Shown: one piece after another, positions 49,201 through 61,200 of the stretch
Position numbering within the stretch: the first letter of the stretch is position 1
How the letters are laid out: every line of letters starts with the position of its first letter
Source: Panagrolaimus kolymaensis
Lineage: Eukaryota > Nematoda > Chromadorea > Rhabditida > Panagrolaimidae
DNA: 64,000 nucleotides
Assembly (NCBI GenBank): GCA_028622995.1
Contig: JAJQJQ010000003.1
Location: forward strand, 806,001-870,000
Direction: 5' to 3'
The notes under the pieces: model-generated
The model's input: only the letters and a program-made list of their open reading frames with translations
Told to the model about the DNA's origin: nothing
Database searches by the model: none
Position numbers and translations under genes: made by a program

Positions 49201-52200
49201 TCTTGAACAACAATATATTACTTTTAGATGGAGAACAAAAAGAAAATAATATTTATCAACAAAGAATTATACTTCTTCCATCAAAAAGTTATTTAGTATT
49301 CACTCCACTTCCTGAACATCAAGGAAAGATCTTTAAAGTCAAGTGAGAAATTAAACTAAATTTTTTTTACAAAACTATTAATGCATGAGTTTTTAGAATT
49401 ACATATAAAGCAGAATCTGGTAAAGAATGGACTCGCATCGAGCGACCGGTGTCAACATTTTTATGCCCATCCGAAATTGCACATGCGAACGATCTATGCT
49501 ATGACCTAAGTAGCGATTTTAAATTTGGTCATCAGTACACCACTGATGTAAGTTAATTTTAATAAAAAAAAATACAGAAAAAAGTACATTGTTTAAACTT
49601 TTAGATTGTTTATGAGCTTGAGACAGGCGAATGGGTTAAAAGTGGTTCGCCATTTTATTTCTTACTTGTTGAAGCAGGTAAAATTTGATAGTAAAAATTA
49701 AAAAATAAGTAATCCCTTGTATCACTTTTAGATCCAAATGCAGCTCCATCTAAACCAAACAATCTTAAAGTTGAAACACTTAATTCCAAATCCATTAAAA
49801 TCAGTTGGATTCCATCTTTGAATTCCAACAATTTGGAAAACTATGAAGTCATTGCAAAAGATTCAATGGGAAATGTCTTCCGCGCCCTTGTTTCCAAAAC
49901 TTCACGCTCTTATACTTTTGATAACATTGCTCCAGAAAATTATTATGCCATTGAAGTTAGAGCAGTCTCTTCAAATGGTAAAAAAAGTGAAGCCCTTGAA
50001 CAATTATTTTCACTTTCTGGTTCATCATTCCATCATCATCAACAACACGTCAAAATTCATGAACCTAAAACTTCTGAAGATGGCCAAGATATCGTTGTTA
50101 AATTCACCGTTGAAGGACGACAAAGTGCAGTTAGAGCTTATCAAATTGAACAAATGGATGCTAATAATGATTGGAATTCCATTGGCAGTTACATCCCTGT
50201 CGATAAAGCAATTTTACATTATACTGCAAAAATCAATCGCAGCGGTTTATCCTCTGGTTCGCAACTTCGAGTGGTGGCTATTGGAAGCAATGGCAACTCA
50301 ATTTCACATTCTCACGCTACAAAGCTAAAGCTTGCTTGTGAAGGTAAAAAAATTTACGTACATATTTTTTCTTCCAAAATAAAATTTTTTTCAGCCAACT
50401 CTGCTGCCCCCGTTGATGTGACTCTTCGACGCCTTTCCACTCATGAAGTCCTTCTTCGTTGGAATTATCCTTCTCAAAATCGAGAATGTGGACTTTACTT
50501 TGTTATTAGTGGAACCATCGATGATGCATCGGTTCAATTCATCGTAGATGGAAGTTTGAGAGAATATCGGATTCAAAATCCTGCAACTACAATAACTTTG
50601 GAAATATCAGCAGCAAATAATCTTGGAGTTGGACCCGCTTCAACTCCTGTTCATTTAAATAGCGGCCGACAGGGTATGCTAATTTAGAGAAACCAACATT
50701 CTATTTTTCTAAACTTTCAGCATTTTTTTTCCTTCCAAAAATGAGACCCTTTGTCATTTATTTTTGGTGACTTGTAGTCTCTCATTTAGATAGACTCTTA
50801 ATAGTAACTCTTTTTGTAATTACAAAAAAGAAAAAAAAGATATTCTATTACTTTTACCCTTTGTTATTATCTTTTTTTAAATCCTACTGTGTCTTTTGAG
50901 TCCACTGTTATACGTTCTAGCTAATGATGAACATCGTCGAATGCGACGTTCAATTTGTGATCCACGCACAGACTTTTGGTGTCGGGATGATAAATTTTCT
51001 ACTGATCGTGGTGCTGAGCAACGTGGAGGTTTGTACTACACACTTCCCCCTATGTGTTGCGTGCTGTGCAAATAGTTTTTTTCCTTATTATATAGGCTTT
51101 TACGCCATCTCACATGCCTAGTTAGTTTAGAATAAAAAGCAATTTATGCCGGGGTCAAGATTTTTAATCTTGTAAAAACTCAGTGCAATAATAATAACTT
51201 TACCTATTGTGATTTCCTTCTTACTTTTACACCACAAATTTTTTTCCTGCAATATTTTTCTTCCCACTTTTCTTCCCCTTTTTTCCTCGTTATTAAAATA
51301 ACATTTTTTATTACTTTTCCAACATTAGTTCTTATGCTATCATTTTTTTCAATCCATTTTTCTTTATTTGCTTCGTAGTCAGCTTTAAAAAAATGCTTGC
51401 TGGCTTAAAAAAATTACTTAGTTCTTTTGCCTATTTTCTTGTTGTCCCTTACTTACATTTTATTTTTAGTTTATGCTTACATTTTTATTTTCTGTTTTTA
51501 ATTTAGTTTGGCTTTTTAATAAGAAACTTCAAAAAATAACAGCAACTTATTTAGCTTTGGTTTCAACTCCTCGAGTTTCACAAACTCGCGAAAATGATAT
51601 TTTGGTTGAATGGAAAAGCCAAGGAAATGGTCGAGGTGTTTTTGGATATCGGGTTCAATATCGTCCTGATAATTCACCTGGATGGGTTCCATATGGGTAA
51701 AATTTATTTTATAAAGTTAGAAAAAATTATGTTTAACTTTTTTAGACAACTTGTACCATTTGTTGGTGAAAACGAAGATTATTCCCAAAAACTTACCGGT
51801 CTTAGCGTTGGACATTCTTATTTAGTTCATGTTCAAGCACTCGATCGTAATTCTTACGTTCTTTTTACCAGTCCTGAAGTTTCTGCCAAATCAACTTGCT
51901 CTGCTCCCACTCATCCTCCATCCCATGTTAAAGCAGATTCACCTGATGCTCGTCATGTTCGAATTTCATGGCAAACTCCACCTCAAAGCGCTTGGGGATG
52001 TAATCAAATTCAAATTGAACTTCAAGTTGATGAACCTCGCGGAATTCCACCTGTTAAAGTTGATGGAAGACAAACCAGCCATGTTTTTGATTCAACTTCT
52101 GATCAAGCTTTCGCCGTTCGCGCTCGAGTTGTTAATTCTGCTGGCCAAAGTGCTTGGTCTGCACCTGCATCAGCTCGAACAACTGGAGCTTCAGTTGCTG

Positions 52201-55200
52201 ATGCCATTGAAGGTCCATTTGTTACCCACATTCAAGGAACTCCTCGCATTTCATGGAAAAGCCGTGAAGGAACTGATCGTGATTTAATTTCACATTTCCA
52301 AGTTGAATGGAAACGACAAAATGAGCCCAGATGGAATACACATAAAAATACTGTAAGCTCTTAGGTCTTTTTCAAATTCATTTATTAAAATTTTAGATAC
52401 CTTATTCTGGATGGCAACGTCCATATTCTATGGATCTTGGGGACCTTCCTCAGGGTCATGCTTATCAAGTTCGTGTTACCGCAGTTGATCATAATCGTGG
52501 AAATGTATTCGTTTCACCAACTGTCAGCATTCAAACCAATTCACAATGTTCAGCTCCACGTCGAGCTCCACAAAATGTAGCTGTTTCTCCTCTTGGTCCA
52601 ACTAAAGTTCGTCTCAGTTGGCAACCCATTCCAGAAAGTGAATGGGGTTGTGATAGACTTTGGTATGTTGTTAAATACAGCAATCCTGAAACTCAGGGTT
52701 TCCGTAATTTATCTAATGGTGAAAGTGAAGTTGTATTTGATTCTAAGCCACATACACAATGGCAATTTGAAGTTCAAGCAGCTAATCCATCAGGTGCAAC
52801 GCAATGGTCTCGTCCCGCTAGCGCTCAATCATTAACAACTGCTCCTGGCCCAGTTGGAGATTTGATTGTTTATCCTCTTTCTGCTGAATCAGTTCAACTT
52901 TCATGGAGGCAACCACAAAATCCAAATGGACAAATTTCGGGTTATGAAATTACTTATCAACTCATTTCAAAGGGAATGTGCGATAATACACCTGAATCAC
53001 CAATGACTGTAACCAGCGTTCAACCAGGTTATACAATCACTGGTTTAAAAGCCCATTCAAAATATCGCATTGGAGTTGCTGCCAAAACAACTAGTGCTGG
53101 TGAACGTGTTTCTCGTGAAATTCAAACGGAACAAGCTGTACCCACAGCTGCTCCAAATTATGTTCGAGTTGATAATGCTGCCGAAGCAACTGCTGAATTA
53201 AGTTGGCAAGCACCACCATGTCAACAAACTAATGGCGATATTTCTGAATATGAATATGAAGTCACAGCTTTTGATCGTTTTGCAAATGTCCCTAAAGTTC
53301 AAGAGAGAGTTAAAAATACAAGAGTTGGATTACGCAGTCTTATTCCAAGCACTCGATATAAGGTACGCGTTCGCGCTTACACCAATCGAGGAGCTGGCCC
53401 ATGGTCACAAGATGTAGCTTTTGATACCCGTGGTCAACAACCAGCTGCTGGAACTCCTCCACAAGCAAGGGTAGTCAACACTGGCCCAACTGAAGCAAAT
53501 GTTGTTTGGCAAACCAATCCCCAAAATGCAAATTATTATGATAAATTCAAATGCCAATATCGTCCACAAGGTCAACAACAATTCCAAGAACGCCAATTTC
53601 CAGCTTATAGTCCATGTCAACAAGAAGTTATTCGACGTCAACAACTTCCACCTTCAACACCTCAAAGTCAAACCCATTGTGGTCGAATTGATAATCTTCA
53701 ACCTGATCAAACTTATGACTTCCAAGTTCAAGCTCATGTTAGCGGTGGACAATGGTCAGGATGGACTCCTCCACAAAGAACAAGAATTGGAGAAGGGCCA
53801 GTTCAAATTGCAACGGTTTTCAAAATTGGAAGCACTCCTTCCAGCCTTAATTTTGGATGGACCATTCGACCCACCGATCAACTTCGATGCACTTCATTCA
53901 GAATTACTGTGGTGCCTCGTGATCGTTCAGAACAACCAAGAGTTTTTACTGTTGGACGTGATACTGATAAATATAAAGTTGATGGCCTTCGTCCAAACAC
54001 AGTTTATTCTGTTACTGTAGAAGCGAGTGCTGGAAATCAATGGGGTCCAGGAGTCACAGTTGATATGTCAACAGATAGTGATACACCTACAGGACTTCAA
54101 CATGCACCTCGAATCATTGAAGAAAAAGCAACATCAATTACCATTGGATGGGAAATTCCACAACCAATTCAATGTAGCAGCTTCCTTGTGGAATATCGAC
54201 TTGATAATGGAGTTTGGCAACAATCACAACGACGAGTTCCATGTGATCCTGGTCGTCGATCATTCACAGCTACAGTTGATAATTTACCAACAAATAGCGT
54301 TGTTGATCTTCGTGTTCGTGTCATTTCAATGAGTAATCAACCATCAAATCCATCACCAGAAGCTCGAGGCCGAACTAAATGTTCAGCTCCCGAACAACCA
54401 CCACAAGGTGTTCGTGCTGATGCTCCTTCAACCAATGAAGTTCGAGTTACATGGACTCGACCAGCCAAAGATTCATGGAATTGCGATCAACTCAATATTG
54501 AAATTGGTTATCGTACTGGAAATGAACCCGAAAAAATTGTTCCCGTTCCTGGTGATCGAACTGATTATGTTTTCCCATCAGCTCCAAATACTCGTTGGAT
54601 AATTCGTGTAAGAGCTAGTAATCAAGTTGGTGCAAGTCCATGGAGTGCTGAACAAACCGTGACTACCAGACAAGGAGCCCCAGCAGGTGTTCGTGATCTT
54701 CGCCTTACTCCTTTATCACCCAATGAAATGCGAGTACAATGGTCTCCACCAGCTCAACAACATGGAAATGTAGTTGGTTATGATATCAGCTATAGACTTA
54801 AACACCGTCTTGCTTGCACAAATGAAGACCCTCGAGATGTCAGCCGTGATTTTGTAACTGTTTATAATCACAAAGATTTGGATTACACTCTTACTGGTTT
54901 ATTACCTCATTCACTTTATGAAGTTAAAGTTAGAGCTCGTACAACAGAATTAGGTCCAGAAGAATCTGGTGAAGCTGCAACTCTCCAACAACCACCAAGC
55001 GCTCCACCACTTAATTTGCAAATAACTTATGCTCTTGAACGCTCACTTTCATTCCAATGGGAAGCAGTTGATTGTTCACAACGGCATGGTGAAATTGTCA
55101 ATTATGAATATGAAATTCTTGGACAGGATGATTGGGCAAAACTTGAACGACAAATTGCTAATACTTCTGACTTCAAAGTTACCATTGATGGACTCACTCC

Positions 55201-58200
55201 TTACACCAAATATGTTATGCGAGTTAAAGCTTATAATAGCGTTGGCGGCGGTCCAAATACTGAAAATCTTGATGTTATGACCGCTAAAGCTAGTGCACCT
55301 CTACCACCTCAAGATCTTGTAGTCACTCAAGAAGGAACAGATTTCTTCGTTGTTTCATGGCTTCCTCCCTATCCACCATATGGTCCACATGATACTTATA
55401 AATTGAGATATCAACTTCTCAGTGCAAATGTTTGGGAAGAAATTGATATAAATGTTGATGATCCTCGACTTGAATGCCCATCTGTAACACCTCGATTCTG
55501 TTTCAATATTACTGGGCTTGATAATGGTCAACAATATCGAGTTCAAGTCGCTGCTCATATTGAAGGTGGCACATATGGACCATATAGTTCTGTCGTGATT
55601 GCGAATACTCTTCAAATCCTTCCTGATGCTCCACGGGCTATTGAACTTATTGAAAAAACGGATCATTCTTTACACATTCGATGGATTCCACCAATCGATG
55701 TTCATGGCCATGTTAAACAATATCGAATTAATATTAGACCACCCAATGCCCAGCCAGAAACGTATCTCGTTGATCATCCAACTTTGCAATATCTTCTTGA
55801 TAATTTGCAACCTGAAACTACTTACAACATTAGTTTATCAGCAGGTACTAAACGAGGATTTGGTCCGGAAATTTGGACTCAATATACCACCGATGCTTTC
55901 AAAGTCCCATCATTATTATCTGCACCTATTGTAACTCCTGAAGGTGCACATGTTCTTAATGTTCAATGGAATGGTGTCATTGATGCTAAAAATCGTATCA
56001 ATGGATACATTATCGAAATAAGAACCGGTGATAATCCAGTTTGGACTGAATATGGAGGAATTACTCGTCACGAACCTGGTAAACGTGTTTACAATAGCAA
56101 ACTTGATGGCTTGGATGCTGATACTCTTTACTTTGTTAGAATTAAAGTTTCTGATAAGCGAAACCGAGTTAGTGATGCAAGCCCTGAAGCTCAAGCAAGA
56201 ACCGGTTGTGCAGCGCCACTTTCACCACCAGCAAATATTGCTTTGAATTCACCATCTCCACGTCAAGTGAGAGTTAATTGGCAAACTCCAAGCAAATCTT
56301 CATGGCTTTGCTCAAGCATTAAATATCGAATTGAATATTCTAATGGTACATCAGCTCCAAAAACAGTTGAAATTCCTGGAAGTGTCGCTGATCATGTTTT
56401 TGATTCTCAACCAAATACCCAATGGAAAATTCGAGTTCGAACTGAAAATGATGCAGGCAATTCTCCATGGAGTAATGAATTACAAATTACTACTGCTGAT
56501 GGTGCTCCTGGAGCTGTTACCGATTTGAATGCTCGACCAACTGGACCAATTACAGGTGAAGTAACTTGGAAAGCCCCTGATGAGCCAAATGGTGTAATTA
56601 CTGGCTATACTTTAACTTATCAACTTAAATCTCTTGGTGAATGTGGTGATCGTTCAGCTAAACCCATCACAGTTCATTCCACTGAAGAACGAGTGGATCT
56701 TAAAGATTTATTGCCTGATGCAACATATGAAGTTAGCGTCGTTGCACACACCACTGAAGCTGGAGCTTCATCCAAAACTGTTATCCTTACAACGGAAGAA
56801 GATGTTCCAACAGGTGAACCACTTAATCTTCGAGCTACTTCTGTTACAGCCACTCGAGCTGAATTGCTGTGGAATGAAATTGATTGCGAAAAGAGAAATG
56901 GAAAAATCACTGGTTATGAATATGAATTGGAAAGTGAAGATGAATGGGGAGAGAATGCAACCTCTACAACTACCACTCATCGAGCATCATTGGATTCGCT
57001 TTTACCTTACACTCAATATCGTGCAAGAGTTCGTGGACAAAATTCTAAAGGTGAAGGACCATTCTCTGAATGGACTTCTTTCCGCACATTACCCGCTGCT
57101 CCAGGTCCTCCAACTGATTTAGCTGAAGAAGAAAAACTTCCACATGCAGTTGAAATTTCGTTTGTTGCTCCTTATCCACCAAATGGTGTTATTGATTCCT
57201 ACAAAATTCGTCACACTCCCCAAGGCCAATTCAACTACAAAGAAATCCGGGTTCCTGTAAGCGAACTAGAATGTTCCAAAAATAATAAAGACGCTCGACT
57301 TTGTTATCGCGTGGTCAACCTTGAACCTGAACAAGATTATGATATTCAGGTTGCCGCACATACAGAAAATGGTGATTGGTCAGAATGGAGTGAAACACTT
57401 TCCATTAAAACTGAAAAGCAAAATATCCCTGTTTTGGAGCAAGGCCTTGAAATTGATTTTGTTAAACCCACAAGCATTGGAGTTAAATGGGAAGGCCTCG
57501 CTGAAGATGAAGCTGAACACATTGTTGGATATGTTCTTGAATACAAATCAGAAAACGATGAAGATTGGCAAGAATATAATGGCATTGTTCGCCATAGACA
57601 AAAACAAAACAGTTACAAAGTTACTGTTCGAAATTTAGTTGAATCAACTGAATATTTCTTCCGCATTCGAGTTGTTGGTAAAAATGATAAAAGAGGCGGC
57701 CCCGGACCTGAAATTAAAGCAGTCACAAAATGTGGAAGTATGTTTAATTTTTTATTTGCAAATTTTTTAGTAAAAATCATTTTGCAGAACCCGAACAACC
57801 TCCAAATAATGTTCAAATTGAATCAGTTGATTTTGAAACCATTAAAATCACGTGGGAAAATCCAGATCAAGAAAGTTGGAAATGTGATAATGTTGAATTT
57901 GTTGTTCATTATACCAACACCACATCTAAAGGAACCATTGCTGTTCCGGGTGATGGCCCATCTGAACTGATTCTTGAAACTCTTCCCGGAACTAAATGGG
58001 ATGTTAAAATGCGCACACAAACTGTTGAAGAAGATGCTGAACCACAAAGCAGCAAATGGAGTAATAAAGCTACCCTCACAACTCAATCATTGCCTGGTGA
58101 AATCTTTGTAAAAGTTGAACCAAAAAGTCCTCATTCAGCTGAAGTTACTTGGGAAGTCCCGGAAAAAGATCAAGATTGGACTTATGGCGTTGATATTTCT

Positions 58201-61200
58201 TACAAACTTATTAAACTTGGCGGATGTAATTCATCTGAAATTGAAGATTCTGAACCAATTGTTCGAGAAAATGTTCAAGAAAAAACAATCCTTCTTGAAG
58301 ATCTTGCCGCTGGCTCTGAATATGAAATTACTGTAACTCCACGTCGCCCTCCAGGATTACCTGAATCCATCAAAGCAAAGAAAACTGTTCGTAAATTCCG
58401 CACTGATGATGATCTACCAACTGGTGCACCACAAAATGTTCGAGTTGATACAAGAGCTGATTCCAAACTTGGATTCAGTTGGGAACCACCAGTGTGTGCT
58501 GAACAAAATGGCCCTATTAGTCAATATGAAACTGAACTTGTTGGTCAAGATGAATGGAATGAAGGAACACGTGAAGGTGTTTCTCCTCGAACCAAAACTG
58601 AAATCGGTGATCTCATGCCTGGTTCACTTTATCAATTCCGTGTTCGTGCTTTCACTTCTGAAGGTCCTGGTCCATGGTCAGATCCTATCGATGCTCGAAC
58701 AACTGGCTCAGAGCTTGGCCCACCAAGAGAGCTTACAGCTGTTCTTACTCGATCAACAGCTATCCAACTTACTTGGTTGCCACCATATCCTGAACGTTCA
58801 CAAGTTACAGCATATCGACTTCGATATAGCCCACGTGCAGATGATTCAAATCCAATTGAACAAGAAATTAGTGGAGATGGACTTAGCTGTGATGGCTTTT
58901 CCAATCCCATCATCACCAAAGATAATTTGTGTACCACCGTTACCGGACTTCAACCATCCACAACTTATAAATTTGCCGTTCAAGCTCAATCTGCATCAGG
59001 AAATTGGGGACCATGGTCATCCGATTATTTCTCCACAACTCGAAAAGATGATAGTGAAGGTTTGGGTGGAAGTCTCAAATTGCTTACGGCTGGCCATGAT
59101 AATCTCAAAGTTAAATGGACTCCTCCAGCTGTTATTGGAGATAAAATTGATAAATATGAAATGTTTATCAGCGTTGCAAGTGAGCATGACAAAAATCCAC
59201 GAAAACATGAAGCTCCAGGTCGTCAAACTGAATACCACTTCCGAAGTTTGAATCCTGTCACTCAATACAATGTCACCGTTCAAGGTCTCGAAGGTGGCAA
59301 AAAGCTTTGGTTTATTTCTGGAGTTTTTGCTACCACTGACACTGGTGAAGGTTTAATTAGCTGGCTTGGTCCACCAACAGATTTACATTTAATTGAAAAA
59401 TCTGATACTATGCTTCACGTTGATTGGCAGCCACCAGAGATTTTCGATCCAACTTATAGAGATTTACTCACACATTATCGAGTCACCATTACTCCTCTTG
59501 ACACATTTACATTGGAACCTGGACAACCTAAAAATTATACAGTTAATGTACCTGGCAATTCAATCAAATTCACCGATCTCATTCCCGAAACTATTTACAA
59601 CATAACCGTTCAAGGTGGAACAAACACTGGATATGGTGAAATGCTTTGGGGAACTTATTCAACACTTTCTATCGGACAAAATCATATCCTTCGCCTCAAA
59701 AATCGTACACCCACAACTTTGACAGTTGAATGGGAACCTGTTTGGGGTACTCAACATCGAGGTTATACTCTCACTGCCAAATCCCTTGCCTCAATTTATA
59801 ATAATGTTCGTCTAAATACCATTAAATCTTTCGACGTCGATGCTACTCAAACTGAATATGTTATTCGTGGGCTTGATCCTGCAACAACATATAATGTTAC
59901 TTTACAACCTAAAGAACAAAATGATGGAGCATGGGGTGTATATTCAACACTGCCACCGGGCTGGTTTTTGCCCAAAAATCTTAAACACTGCGATAAAACT
60001 CAACATGCTACCTCAATGAGTTGGGAACCTGTTGAACTTGATATGGCTACTCATTATCAAGTCCGTTACACCCGTCTTAATCAACCTCTCCTCTGGATTG
60101 AAGAAACTGAACGCCGTACAGAAGAATTGCTTTGTCCTAAAGATCCTTGCAATCGCCTTTGTTATCTTGTATTCAATCTTGAACACAATCCTGATGAATA
60201 TGCTTTCCAAGTTCGAGCTAAAGTTGATGGAATTTGGAATCGATGGAAAACAGCTGGTCGATTAACTGTTAGTGAGCCACCTGCCATTAAAGAAGCTTGT
60301 TGTATTGTTCCTCCACCATATCATGTTGAAAATATTGGTGCTCCAGGTACATGGTGGGAGGTCGATATTGCACCAGCTCCAACTGATACTAATATCACGT
60401 AAGCATCATTTTGCGATATCTTTTTTTAATTTGCTTTATTTGTTTTTTTAGTCGCTACTATGTTGTTGTTGATGAACGCGATCCTCCAGGAGATACCAAT
60501 TGGACTGAACTCACAGATAAGGTTACTGCCCATAAACGTAAAACTCCTTATTATGTAGCTGGCTCATTCAACACCAAAACTTTAACCGACCCAATGAAAG
60601 TTCGACTTGGCGATGGTACCGTTATTGGTGGATATCTTAATTATCCTCTTGTTAAAGGCAAAAAATATAATTATGAAATTTATACCAAATGGCTTCTAAA
60701 TGATGAACAACCTGTTATCGCGCGGCAACGAGGTTTGTTTTGTTTTTATTTTATTTTGACACCCTTTGAACTAAATATGTATGCATTATTCATACCGGTT
60801 TTTTTATTTATTAATTTATCAGTAGCAGCAGTTTGTGCCATATTAGGGTTAAATTATATTTTTATCTATAAACCGAGAAAACTCGTTTATACAGCTACGT
60901 AATTTTTTAACGCGCCAAAACCTTAAACGGTTTTAAAGAAATGAAAAAAAAAATAAAGAAGCGGAAGAGTAAAAATGACATACATGGAAACTGAAAAGAA
61001 ATAATTTTTCTGTTTGAATATAAAAAAAGAATGTCTGCGCACCATTATGTATGTTTTCAAAGGTGTGGCAACTAAGTTGTTAGTGCGCCTCATGCATTTA
61101 GTTCAAACACAAATTTTTTTTTAATTTCGTAGCCCGCGGCATCATATCTCTAAAAAGGAAGGAAGGAGAGAACAAAAATTTTTTCTTCGGACTTACCACA

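Noticed and set aside
49843..50328. 161-codon frame overlapping let-805
   Set aside because: Out-of-frame shadow of the FN3 coding exon.
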